A stretch of 25,331 nt of DNA from a virus: positions 1 to 25,331 of IMG/VR virus record IMGVR_UViG_3300006919_000395. The stretch is one strand, 5' to 3'. Made by a program: the position numbers and the translations under genes. Positions 1 to 7,070 of the stretch are shown piece by piece. The notes below the pieces were generated by a model, which had not been told where the DNA came from, made no database searches, and saw only the letters and a program-made list of their open reading frames with translations. Within the stretch, counting starts at the first letter, position 1. Each line of letters starts with the position of its first letter.

Positions 1-655
1 AAAACGCTTTAATAGCCATATTTTGATGACTATCATAAACTGGATCAACAATATGAGTTGGTATACTCACTACCCCAAGTATGCCTGACTCAGGATAATC
101 CTTGTGAATAATATTTTCAAAGAATAACTCAACATCTATTAAAAGGTATCTTAAATATTCCCAACCCTTTTCTTTTAATTCAAAAATATTAATAAACTTT
201 TTGAATTCATCGTTGATTTGTTTTTCGATTAACGCGTCATAATCGAAAACATCTCTAAATTTAAGTTCAATAATGTTACCCATTTCATTTTCGCACATGA
301 AGTCATCACATATCTCATCAAGCGCGTCTGAAACTTCAGCGAATGCTGACATTACTCTATAATCCCTTAAACGTCGGCCTTTATCAACGTCAAGGTTAGC
401 ATACATTAACTGATTGTAAGCCCTGTCAGCTAAAAAATTACCTATAGGTTGGTCAGATTCAGGTACTTTAGGGGTAACTATAGAATGTTTTGCTAAAAGA
501 TCACTACGTAATGTACCTGCTTGGTAAAAGTCTTTAAACTTAGGGTTTTCTTTTTGTACATCATCAATAATCGCAGCAGGAGATTTATATGGCAGCGAAT
601 TATTTATAAATTGCTGCAAACTCCTTCCAAATGTAGATTTTTTTCCTGTATCCAT
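1..655 (-). CDS. Portal vertex protein, gp20-like, C-terminus outside window
   Basis: This is the N-terminal 218 residues of a portal protein, the ring at the special vertex of the capsid through which DNA is packaged and to which the neck attaches. The start is the ATG at 655-653, two bases after the stop of the upstream gene. The frame stays open to the window edge. The visible part contains a segment around residues 75-100 reading YRVMSAFAEVSDALDEICDD, which matches the T4 gp20 pattern of an alpha-helical 'aeVseAideIvdea' block. Later there is a beta-rich stretch with LFFENII and GILGVVSIPTHIVDPVYD, like the T4-family 'yid-p-ki' region. Seen: these motifs and the position beside a gp15 homologue. 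Known: T4 gp20 is about 520 residues, so more than half is missing here. Weak GTGAG ribosome-binding sequence precedes the start. Confidence 0.75.
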   Translation of the reverse strand, partial: MDTGKKSTFGRSLQQFINNSLPYKSPAAIIDDVQKENPKFKDFYQAGTLRSDLLAKHSIVTPKVPESDQPIGNFLADRAYNQLMYANLDVDKGRRLRDYRVMSAFAEVSDALDEICDDFMCENEMGNIIELKFRDVFDYDALIEKQINDEFKKFINIFELKEKGWEYLRYLLIDVELFFENIIHKDYPESGILGVVSIPTHIVDPVYDSHQNMAIKAF

Positions 656-657
656 TT

Positions 658-1143
658 TTAACTCACTGTTATACCATTAACAATAGTTACATCTCGACCG
701 AAAACCCCGTAACCTGCTGGATTGATTGCAATAATATCAACCGTTCCTGTTGCAGTAACCTCAGGAAATGTAATAGTCATGGTATTATTATTTATAGTAT
801 ATGTTGTAATAGGAAACCCACTAACTTCGGGATAGTTAGCACTTAAAGTCGTAGATGGTGTGCTATTAGTACTAAGACTCGTTAACGTATTCCAAAAATT
901 ATATGCTGATAAGGTATAGTCTGCATCAAACATAATACTATTATCTGTAGTACTAAGCATTACATACGTAACAGTATCGAAATTATAACCTGTAAATGAC
1001 TTAACAGCTGAAAAATTAAGAGTGAGGGTGTTCCTAAAATCCCCAGTGAACTGAGGTCGTGCAGATATGGTCATAGTGTCGAAGTTTGCACTAAAACTTG
1101 TAACGTTAGTTAGATATGTACCATATAATTTAATCTTACTCAT
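658..1143 (-). CDS. Ig-like-fold putative structural protein between gp15 and gp20 homologues
   Basis: A 161-residue protein of unknown function. It is rich in Thr, Ser and Asn with alternating beta-strand-like segments and no Cys. The C-terminal part (about residues 115-161) reads like an IPT/TIG or other Ig-like sandwich, ending in a strand GTVDIIAINPAGYG that resembles the usual penultimate strands of such domains. I take the start at 1143: ATGAGTAA makes an eight-base overlap with the stop of the upstream gp15 homologue, and AGGA lies about 9 bases upstream. A start 12 codons earlier would overlap more. It lies in a morphogenesis operon, so a virion role (capsid decoration or neck/tail accessory) is inferred. 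No T4 homologue was recognised. Confidence is high that it is a gene, low for role. Confidence 0.6.
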   Translation of the reverse strand: MSKIKLYGTYLTNVTSFSANFDTMTISARPQFTGDFRNTLTLNFSAVKSFTGYNFDTVTYVMLSTTDNSIMFDADYTLSAYNFWNTLTSLSTNSTPSTTLSANYPEVSGFPITTYTINNNTMTITFPEVTATGTVDIIAINPAGYGVFGRDVTIVNGITVS

Positions 1144-1813
1144 ACTCGAATCCTGTAACTGGTATAAAGTTAGTATCAATAGTGAATATATTTTTCACAT
1201 TACTATTAGCATTCTTTCTAAATAACCAGGTCTTTATGGTGAAAGATGTATTTGCTCCTACTCTATAAGGTTGACTCGAACTAAGCTCTTTAGGGTAATC
1301 AAGTGATATATTACCGTCCCATAAAACTTCAGATCTAATCTCATAATCGTTTTGTAAATTTTGAGTCGAAGGAACTTTCCAGCTTATAATAATATATGGA
1401 TTGTTATAAGGTACGAAATTGCTTAAAATTTGATCCATATCGGTTTGATACTTAGTCAATATATCCATGTTGACACCTATATCAACTGGTATAGGGGATG
1501 GAAGGTAGTTACTATCAAAAGATTCTATATCAGGGCTCTTAGGTAAATAAAATCCGGGGATTTTATTAAATACTCTATCATTATCTCTAGTTAAACCAGA
1601 CATAGAGACAGCAACAACAGGTAATTTGAGATGCTGGTTTCTGTTCACTAAATCATATAACACTCTCTCTTTAGGAGCATATACAAAATTAGCTTGAATT
1701 TTTTCTTGAACAGAACGATCTTTGTTATATCTGTTGATAACGATACTATTGAAGGCAGAAACAAACTGCCTCATAACATCTTTTATCTCGAAACCATAGT
1801 ATTGAGCTTTCAA
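1136..1813 (-). CDS. Tail sheath stabiliser and completion protein, gp15-like
   Basis: This 225-residue protein resembles T4 gp15, which forms a hexameric ring at the top of the contractile tail and joins it to the neck of the head. Features that match: an N-terminal YGFEIKDVMRQF-x-SAFNSIVINRYN segment (residues about 6-30), VYAPKERVLYDL (about 45-56), and PSPIPVDIGVNMDILTKYQTDMDQIL followed by FVPYNNPYIIISWK (about 106-145). These align in order with the 'y-sk-hfm-kl', 'npSPikmiYeLsIfTrYedDmfQIveqiLPyFqP' blocks of T4 gp15. No ATG is available: an in-frame TAA lies at 1825-1823 and the only common start between it and the conserved region is TTG at 1813, with no obvious ribosome-binding site. 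The next in-frame ATG would remove the conserved N-terminus. Its 3' end overlaps the following gene by eight bases. Confidence 0.85.
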   Translation of the reverse strand: MKAQYYGFEIKDVMRQFVSAFNSIVINRYNKDRSVQEKIQANFVYAPKERVLYDLVNRNQHLKLPVVAVSMSGLTRDNDRVFNKIPGFYLPKSPDIESFDSNYLPSPIPVDIGVNMDILTKYQTDMDQILSNFVPYNNPYIIISWKVPSTQNLQNDYEIRSEVLWDGNISLDYPKELSSSQPYRVGANTSFTIKTWLFRKNANSNVKNIFTIDTNFIPVTGFEYE

Positions 1814-1827
1814 TACTAATATTTAGT

Positions 1828-3534
1828 TTAAAGCTTGTATTCTCTTATAAGTTTATTACCCAAACTTAGTCTTTTTGTAAAACTTTCATCAAGAACTGAC
1901 ATATACTTTTTGAGAACTTTCACAAAACATTTATCTATTATATATGTATCGCTACTATCTTCAGTAGATCTAGTTGTTCTACCGCAAGCTTGGACCATAT
2001 TTTTGAGCATTAAGAGATTGTACCAATCTTTATCTTGTTTCATTATTAATTTTGCACGAGCATTTTGGCCTATCCATGGGCATTTTGCGATAATTTGAAA
2101 TTTTCCTAAATCTCCTTTGAAATCAAACCCTGTTGTAAGAGAAGGACTAACTAATACTACAGGATCAGAAGATGATTTATTAATTTTAACTAAATCTGAA
2201 TTACTAAACTCACCTTTAATTCGTATAATTAATCTATCCTTAAATTTATATAACGGAGAAGATTTTTTGAGAGTTTCCTCTCTCAAGACTTTAGTAATTT
2301 GGCCAGAGCAAGTATGTATGATTCCTTTGTCGTTAGGGTGCTCAGACAATATAAAGGATATTTCTCTGACAAGAGCTTTAATCATCAAAGGATCTCTAGT
2401 TTTGTCGTTAAAATATTCAGACTTCAAATAAACCCCACTATCAGGTATGAATATAGGTGATTTATTAGGATCAAAGTCACTTGAAATAGAAACAACATCA
2501 TAATCTTCTTCTGTCAAACCTAAAGTTTTAGCGTAATGTTTAATATTAATAAACGTTGCTGACATTAATACTACCTTTTCTGCATGTCTGAAAAGCTCTT
2601 TACAAAAAATATCAATATACAAGGGTGTGAATATTAAATTACCTAGCTCTATAGTAACAACATAGCTATTTTTATTATTACTATACATTTTGAGCAATCG
2701 CTCTAAACCTATACTTAATGGAGAAAGTTCTTGATACTTAGTAATAGTATTTTTATCAGGTTTATTATTTTTAGTATATGCTCGTATACGCTTTATTTGT
2801 TTGTTTATATCTTCATAACACTCAATCAGGTCTTCTATTAAAGTTTTTTCTCTATATTTAAAATTAATACCGTGTTTTTGAAGTATAGATCTATCAAGAG
2901 TAAATTCATAACATTTGATAATAATATTTTCAATATCTGCTGCTTCATCTAATACTAGAATTTGACGACGTTTAAATATATCAGGTAGATAAATAAATTT
3001 ATCATAATTTAAACACGCGAACTGACTTAATAAAACTGCGTCTTGATTATTATAGTAATCACAACACTTATCTTTGAGGCAAGCTTTTTTTTGTTTACTT
3101 GAAAATAAGCAAGGGGCATTAGTAAATCGTACAGGTTTTTTAGATTTTAAATTACAAAAATAATTGCTCTTACCTTTGAAAATTTCCGTGTTAAAGTCTT
3201 GATGTAGTTGATCTTGTAATGGTATAGTAGGAGTTAAAACAAAACATCCATGCGCAGGCTCTTTATAAACTTCATTCTCATGTATAAATCTCCGTGATAT
3301 ATCATCAACTTTATTAATTTTACCTGTGTTGACTAACTCAATATAATTCTTACTAGGTTGTCTGGCAGAATTACCGTAAGCTTTACCGAACAAAGATTTA
3401 CCAGTACCTGTAGGAGCACTAAAGATAACAAACTTTTTTTCACAAGCGGACAAACGATCAAGAGCCTTCAATTGATTTTGAGTAGGCTTGATAACTTCTC
3501 CACCTCTTTTCTCACGAGGGAAGTATTCTAACAT
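1828..3534 (-). CDS. XPD/DinG-type superfamily 2 DNA helicase with Fe-S cysteines
   Basis: A 568-residue ATP-dependent helicase. Walker A is SAPTGTGKS (residues 39-47), motif II is LDEAA (195-199), motif III SAT (325-327), motif V around VLVSPSLTTGFDFKG (460-474) and motif VI QACGRTTR (515-522). Between Walker A and motif II lie cysteines at 127, 142, 152, 157 and 158, in the place where XPD and DinG proteins hold a 4Fe-4S cluster; four of these five could be ligands. This combination is typical of XPD/DinG 5'-3' helicases and differs from T4 UvsW, Dda and gp41. It starts at ATG 3534, overlapping the TAA of the gene upstream (TAATG). Likely role: resolving structures in phage replication, recombination or repair. 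Its place inside a morphogenesis operon is unusual. Confidence 0.85.
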   Translation of the reverse strand: MLEYFPREKRGGEVIKPTQNQLKALDRLSACEKKFVIFSAPTGTGKSLFGKAYGNSARQPSKNYIELVNTGKINKVDDISRRFIHENEVYKEPAHGCFVLTPTIPLQDQLHQDFNTEIFKGKSNYFCNLKSKKPVRFTNAPCLFSSKQKKACLKDKCCDYYNNQDAVLLSQFACLNYDKFIYLPDIFKRRQILVLDEAADIENIIIKCYEFTLDRSILQKHGINFKYREKTLIEDLIECYEDINKQIKRIRAYTKNNKPDKNTITKYQELSPLSIGLERLLKMYSNNKNSYVVTIELGNLIFTPLYIDIFCKELFRHAEKVVLMSATFINIKHYAKTLGLTEEDYDVVSISSDFDPNKSPIFIPDSGVYLKSEYFNDKTRDPLMIKALVREISFILSEHPNDKGIIHTCSGQITKVLREETLKKSSPLYKFKDRLIIRIKGEFSNSDLVKINKSSSDPVVLVSPSLTTGFDFKGDLGKFQIIAKCPWIGQNARAKLIMKQDKDWYNLLMLKNMVQACGRTTRSTEDSSDTYIIDKCFVKVLKKYMSVLDESFTKRLSLGNKLIREYKL

Positions 3535-3860
3535 TAAAAATTAATTATTAAGGTTGAATTATAGAATTTATTTTTGAGATTTTTCATACAACTAACCATT
3601 TTGAATTTCTGTATAGGGTCGTTGTGATGAACATATCTATTATGGTATGATAGTTGAATGCTAGACTTATTCAACTCCATATTGAAGGGGTAAGGGAAGT
3701 CAAACTTTTTAGAACAGTTAAATATAAACTTAAAATTAAAATCTTTAAACTCATAGAAGACAAGTTTACCTGAAGCTACAGTTTTACCTCGAAGCTCTAC
3801 TTTTATATCTTTCAATAAAATTTGTTTAAAGTTATCTTCTAAGAGATCTAATAAATTCAT
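3534..3860 (-). CDS. Hypothetical 108-residue protein
   Basis: I do not recognise this protein. It has 108 residues, is basic and rich in Phe, Lys and Asn, with an N-terminal acidic helix (LLDLLEDNFKQILL) followed by beta-like segments including KVELRGKTVASGKLVFYEF. No signal peptide or membrane segment is seen. Its ATG overlaps the TGA of the upstream gene (ATGA) and its TAA overlaps the start of the helicase gene, so it is translationally embedded in the operon. It was compared by eye with T4 RegA, which lies near gene 62 in T4-like phages, without convincing similarity. A small DNA- or RNA-binding or assembly accessory role is possible but not shown. Confidence 0.6.
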   Translation of the reverse strand: MNLLDLLEDNFKQILLKDIKVELRGKTVASGKLVFYEFKDFNFKFIFNCSKKFDFPYPFNMELNKSSIQLSYHNRYVHHNDPIQKFKMVSCMKNLKNKFYNSTLIINF

Positions 3861-4231
3861 GTGTTCATAAAAACTACTTTTTCATCTGCAGACATGGGAG
3901 CAAAAGTTTCATTGAAAACATCCCAAAATTGTTCTTCAGACCATTTTTGTATAAGGTCAACACTATCACAATTTACTGTTCTCCAGTTTTGCATAAAAAT
4001 ATCCCAGGTAATAATTGTATTTTCATTTGCAGTATTATACCGAGGCGCACCAGAGCTCGGTTTGAAGTTTAAAACTGTACGACCGTTAATACTATTAAGT
4101 ATATTAAGGTTATTACAGCATAACATTCTTCGAGTTTGAGGGGCATTAGGCTTAGGAGTTCTTCTCATAAACCTGATTTCACAAATATTATTATTTAATT
4201 CACCTAATAAACTAGCTCTACTCACTTTCAT
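3857..4231 (-). CDS. SH3-like beta-barrel small phage protein (T4-like family)
   Basis: A 124-residue protein. Residues 1-90 follow the pattern of a small family common in T4-like myoviruses described as SH3 beta-barrel proteins: MKVSRASLLGEL, then a CEIRF strand, a basic TRRMLCC strand, and ITWDIFMQNWRTVNCDSVDLI, where family members have a 'VWd--k-gWRsfr-dsV' motif. The last 35 residues are an extra acidic tail. The frame is open upstream to 4273, but I choose ATG 4231: GAGAAAG lies nine bases upstream, the overlap with the preceding gene shrinks to 14 bases, and the N-terminus matches the family start. The molecular function of the family is unknown to me. Starts at 4240 or 4273 are alternatives. 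Confidence 0.55.
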   Translation of the reverse strand: MKVSRASLLGELNNNICEIRFMRRTPKPNAPQTRRMLCCNNLNILNSINGRTVLNFKPSSGAPRYNTANENTIITWDIFMQNWRTVNCDSVDLIQKWSEEQFWDVFNETFAPMSADEKVVFMNT

Positions 4232-4682
4232 AAGTTTCATCTTTCTCACATACACCGAAAATACGTTGCTCATTCAAGAAAACACAATCTCTTGCTGAAC
4301 CTTCAATTCCTTTAATAGAGATATTATCTACTTTAATACCTTTGTCATCAGGAAAACAAACTATATCTCCTACTTGAGCGTATTTACATAACGGGCCTGT
4401 GAGAATAACTCGAGCTAATCTCCAAGTACGTTGAACTTGAGATAATGGAATATGAATACCATTACGAATTACTGATTTACCGTCTTCAGTTAAATCAACA
4501 TATTGGACTAATAAAATATCATCTAGTACTTTATTAAGTTTATAACCTAAAAGGCTAAAGGAATCATTTCTATACAAATCAAGATCTATAAGACTTCGTT
4601 TTGCAGAAACATCAAAAGCATCTCTTTGTGACTCGGTAAGTTCTACCCCGGATTTATCTAAAGCTTTTTCAAACTCACTCAT
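4218..4682 (-). CDS. GroES/gp31-like co-chaperonin
   Basis: A 154-residue protein whose residues about 53-146 fit the GroES beta-barrel. DDILLVQYVDLTEDGKSVIRNGIHIP corresponds to the first strands and start of the mobile loop. LARVILTGPLCKYAQVGDIVCFPDDKGIKVD matches the GroES 'g-V-a-G-G------vkvGD-V-f-ky-g-ev' block, and CVFLNEQRIFGVCE matches the terminal 'l-i-re-dIlai-e'. T4 gp31 replaces GroES on host GroEL so that the major capsid protein fits in the cage, and a place beside virion genes suits that role. The N-terminal 50 residues are an extra charged helical extension not found in GroES (97 residues) or gp31 (111 residues). ATG 4682 overlaps the upstream stop in ATGAGTGA. No strong ribosome-binding site is seen. 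Confidence 0.72.
   Translation of the reverse strand: MSEFEKALDKSGVELTESQRDAFDVSAKRSLIDLDLYRNDSFSLLGYKLNKVLDDILLVQYVDLTEDGKSVIRNGIHIPLSQVQRTWRLARVILTGPLCKYAQVGDIVCFPDDKGIKVDNISIKGIEGSARDCVFLNEQRIFGVCEKDETYESE
4241..4247 (-). promoter_or_regulatory. Ribosome-binding site deciding the start at 4231
   Basis: GAGAAAG on the minus strand lies nine bases before ATG 4231. It sits too close to the alternative ATG at 4240 (directly adjacent) to serve it. This supports 4231 as the start of the SH3-like gene. Confidence 0.35.
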
Positions 4683-5043
4683 AATTTTCTATATTTAGTT
4701 TAAACTCTTTAAAATACAAATCAACTTCTCTTTTTGAGATTTCATGTAGATTTGCACACTTACTATAATCTTTATCTTTAGTTGTTTTCTTCTTTATATA
4801 ACGTATAAATTTCTTTTTTAGTTTAGGCAAAGTGTTAGTTAGAAACTTGTAATGAAACTCTTTATCCGAATTGCTCTCACAATTGTTATTTACAGTATGA
4901 TTAACTATATAACATACATCAGAACTATACTGAGACAAGAAGCGATTAATTATATATGGGCTATATACACTATAGTCAGATATATCTAACTCATTATTGT
5001 TTTTATCATGAGTTATATTGTTAAGAAAATCAAAAATAGTCAT
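4675..5043 (-). CDS. Sliding-clamp loader small subunit, gp62-like
   Basis: A 122-residue protein resembling the short gp62 versions found in marine T4-like phages. The small subunit joins four gp44 ATPases to load the gp45 clamp for the viral polymerase. Matching features are the N-terminal FDFLNNIT, then YSPYIINRFLSQYSSDVCYIVN ('y-pfiiNr-lS-f-d---f-n-mN'), FHYKFLTNTLPKLKKKFIRYIKK ('l--dfy--siRk-kRf-kw'), and a C-terminal acidic/aromatic helix. T4 gp62 itself is longer (187 residues). It is the first gene of the minus-strand block, diverging from the glycan island. In T4-like genomes gene 62 normally follows gene 44, but here no gp44 homologue is in the window. The gp31-like gene follows with an eight-base overlap. 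Confidence 0.7.
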   Translation of the reverse strand: MTIFDFLNNITHDKNNNELDISDYSVYSPYIINRFLSQYSSDVCYIVNHTVNNNCESNSDKEFHYKFLTNTLPKLKKKFIRYIKKKTTKDKDYSKCANLHEISKREVDLYFKEFKLNIENYE

Positions 5044-5079
5044 TTAGTTTATTTTAATTTATACAAAGTAAATATTCAA
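5044..5079. promoter_or_regulatory. Divergent intergenic region between replication/virion block and glycan island
   Basis: These 36 AT-rich bases separate the minus-strand clamp-loader gene from the plus-strand GT25-like gene. On the minus strand TATAAATT (5063-5056) is one base off the T4 late-promoter box TATAAATA, 12 bases before ATG 5043. TAAACTAAAT abuts that start. Promoter function is inferred only; such boxes are frequent by chance in DNA this AT-rich. Confidence 0.25.
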
Positions 5080-5730
5080 GTGAATTTATTAAATAAAATT
5101 TTCGATCAAATTTACATAATAACATGTCCATATACCCAGGATAGATTACCTAGTTTAATAAACAAACTTAAAAAAGAAGAAATACAATATCATTTAATAT
5201 TCGCTCCAAAAAAAGACTACCTACGTTCTGCAGGCTCAAAAAAATGGCCAGTAAGCAAGGGAAATAGAAGCTGTTGGTCTGGTAATGAGTCTGCTTTTCT
5301 TCACGCAAAATATTATAACTATAATACTATTTGTATTATGGAAGATGATATATATTTCGCGAAAGATTACAAGAAAAAATTAAAAAGCTTTTTTGAAAAA
5401 ATACCAAATAATTGGGAAATATTGAATCTCGGATGGCATGTATGGAATTGCCCGAAAACCCCAAATCAAATACTCGAAAAAATTGAGAAAGATTCAAAAA
5501 TAACTGGCTGTCATATAACAGGATATAGATTTGTACTAGATTATATAATTAACAAATGGAAAAACTGTAAAAAAGCTCAACCTACGGATACGTTTTTATT
5601 AAAAAATGTATTTTATGAACGTATCTCTTATACAGCTAATGAAAAAATGTTTATACAGAGCTCTATAAGAGATTACGAACCAGATTCTAAAAAATATTAT
5701 AAAAAATATTTAACTCAAATAGACGATTAA
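5080..5730 (+). CDS. GT25-like glycosyltransferase (LPS type), GTG start
   Basis: A 216-residue protein like glycosyltransferase family 25 (LPS glycosyltransferases such as beta-1,4-galactosyltransferases). Seen: IYIITCPYTQDRLPSL near the N-terminus (the usual 'iyvinL-rs-dR---i--qL' block), SCWSGNESAFLHAKYY ('e-gc--SH---w'), and the catalytic acidic motif EDD at about residues 88-90 in IMEDDIYF. The frame is open back to an ATG at 5008, but that would run 36 bases into the divergent clamp-loader gene. Starting at GTG 5080 gives an N-terminus that lines up with the second GT25-like protein at 7071. It is a single-gene plus-strand block whose end overlaps the convergent gene by four bases. The donor and acceptor are unknown. 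Confidence 0.75.
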   Translation: MNLLNKIFDQIYIITCPYTQDRLPSLINKLKKEEIQYHLIFAPKKDYLRSAGSKKWPVSKGNRSCWSGNESAFLHAKYYNYNTICIMEDDIYFAKDYKKKLKSFFEKIPNNWEILNLGWHVWNCPKTPNQILEKIEKDSKITGCHITGYRFVLDYIINKWKNCKKAQPTDTFLLKNVFYERISYTANEKMFIQSSIRDYEPDSKKYYKKYLTQIDD

Positions 5731-6314
5731 ACAATTACCTTTGTTGTAGCAATAAAAATATCATCAGCTATTTCGTAAAAAATATGAATAATGTTTTTCA
5801 TAAACTCTTCTGCTTCTTCATCTCTAAGATTAGTACTAAAAGCAAACGCAGGTGCTTTCGGTCCTGCAACTACGTTAATACCTGTATGGCCAATAGCTAC
5901 ATTATCTTTAGAGTATGTTATACTAACACTACATTTACCTTTTTGCTGTATAATACCATGCTGCTGATGCTCTGCATGAACAATAAGATCATCTCCATCT
6001 ACTTCAATAGGTTTCTTGAGATAATTGGTTGAAAGAATGTTCGCAATTTGAGTGTTAAATAATCTTTGAAAAGCAACAGCGCCGAGAGGGCACAAATTAG
6101 GAATTTCCCAGCAAAAATTAATAGCATCACCAGAGTAAATATAATCATTGTTAATAAGGTCTTCATTATCAATCATTCCTTCTGCTTCTACGAGCATAGG
6201 AGCACGAAAAGCAATAATATTACCAATTGGAAGGGTTTTTTTACCAAAATATTTATATGCAAATCTATTATGAATAAGATTACCATCATATATATCAATG
6301 TTAGTTACTATCAT
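5727..6314 (-). CDS. DUF366-like protein
   Basis: A 195-residue protein that resembles DUF366, a family known mainly from archaea and some bacteria. The matching pattern is: IYDGNLIHNRFAYKYFG at the N-terminus, NIIAFRAPM then an acidic stretch (33-50), GDAINFCWEI (62-71), AFQRLFNTQIANIL (81-94), and EVDGDDLIVH followed by KCSVSITYSKDNVAIGHTGINV (104-148). The biochemical role of DUF366 is not known to me. It sits with a GT-A-like gene in a short minus-strand pair inside the glycan island, but nothing in its sequence points to sugars. The family call is from memory of the pattern, so it needs a profile search. The start at ATG 6314 is clear. Confidence 0.55.
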   Translation of the reverse strand: MIVTNIDIYDGNLIHNRFAYKYFGKKTLPIGNIIAFRAPMLVEAEGMIDNEDLINNDYIYSGDAINFCWEIPNLCPLGAVAFQRLFNTQIANILSTNYLKKPIEVDGDDLIVHAEHQQHGIIQQKGKCSVSITYSKDNVAIGHTGINVVAGPKAPAFAFSTNLRDEEAEEFMKNIIHIFYEIADDIFIATTKVIV

Positions 6315-6339
6315 TACTCTATATTATAATATTATTTCA

Positions 6340-7047
6340 TTATATCAATATATTATCTAAAGATTTAACCGGATGATAAAAATAATCCTGATTGAAGTCT
6401 GGATCAATCCTCCATTCTTCATAGGAAATAAATTTATCTATATCATCTCTAGATTTATTAAGTATTCCTAATGACTTCATTACTGTTCCTAGCCTTAGCT
6501 CACATAACATATTATGATATTTAGCTTTATTGATTGTCATCTCTTCGTAAAATCTTTTGAGAGCATAATTCTTGAAGTATATACATGTACTTTGACCGAT
6601 AGCTGCGAAATCTCTTTCTATACTATTACTAAACTGTAAATATCTCTTAGTCCATTCCCAATCAGTTACATCATATTTTATATTATTACCGAAAAAATCC
6701 CTATCGAGATCAAAAAAACTCTCAATAGAGCAATTACATACAGTATCATATTCAATAACAAAATAACTTTTGTAGTCAGGTAACTGTCTGTATGCTTCGC
6801 AAAGTAAAATATCGCAACTATACCAGTCAGGATTATCAGTACATTCATTAGTTATAGTAGCTAAACCAGTATTATTAGGGTAATTTTCTCTAGTTGCAAC
6901 TAACGAATCAACTAGAAGATCATATCCTTCAAAACCTATAGGGTAAAAATCCCAAGACGGATTTAATTTTTTTATAATATTAGAATTTTCGACCTCAAAA
7001 TCAGTATTATTAAAATGAGTAAATATTATAGCTTTATTGTTATTCAT
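6340..7047 (-). CDS. Putative GT-A-fold glycosyltransferase-like protein
   Basis: A 235-residue protein I cannot place in a named family. It starts with a beta-strand KAIIFTHFNN, has WDFYPIGFEGYDLLVDS (32-48), and carries an aromatic-acidic motif YFVIEYDTVCN (95-105) where GT-A enzymes hold the metal-binding DXD (here EYD). The strand before it and the following IESFFDLD fit the usual GT-A layout of a DXD at the end of a strand. No signal peptide or membrane segment is seen. It is the upstream gene of a minus-strand pair with the DUF366-like gene (25-base gap) and diverges from the GT25-like gene at 7071. The call rests on fold-like pattern and context. Confidence 0.5.
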   Translation of the reverse strand: MNNNKAIIFTHFNNTDFEVENSNIIKKLNPSWDFYPIGFEGYDLLVDSLVATRENYPNNTGLATITNECTDNPDWYSCDILLCEAYRQLPDYKSYFVIEYDTVCNCSIESFFDLDRDFFGNNIKYDVTDWEWTKRYLQFSNSIERDFAAIGQSTCIYFKNYALKRFYEEMTINKAKYHNMLCELRLGTVMKSLGILNKSRDDIDKFISYEEWRIDPDFNQDYFYHPVKSLDNILI

Positions 7048-7056
7048 TATATACTA

Positions 7057-7064
7057 TATAAATA
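7057..7064 (+). promoter_or_regulatory. Possible T4-type late promoter box TATAAATA
   Basis: An exact TATAAATA lies in the 23-base divergent gap before the plus-strand gene at 7071. T4 late transcripts start about six bases after this box, which would place the RNA start at about 7070, one base before the ATG. By composition alone roughly ten copies of this octamer would be expected over both strands of the window, and several others occur inside genes, so only its position argues for function. Confidence 0.3.
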
Positions 7065-7070
7065 TGTTTA

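Noticed and set aside
1835-2431. Two open plus-strand frames within the helicase gene
   Set aside because: They lie antisense to a gene with complete helicase motifs, have no recognisable domains and no upstream ribosome-binding site.
3534-3860. RegA homologue
   Set aside because: The gene neighbourhood (near gp62) suggested it, but the sequence shows no convincing similarity to RegA.
3861-4139. Open plus-strand frame antisense to the SH3-like gene
   Set aside because: Composition looks like a shadow frame, and the minus-strand frame has family-like motifs and coupled overlaps.
5008-5079. Longer N-terminus for the GT25-like protein from ATG 5008
   Set aside because: It would overlap the divergent clamp-loader gene by 36 bases and add a tail not seen in the paralogue at 7071.
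5784-6329. Two open plus-strand frames antisense to the DUF366-like gene
   Set aside because: Low-complexity hydrophobic and aromatic shadow frames; the minus-strand product has a clear pattern.
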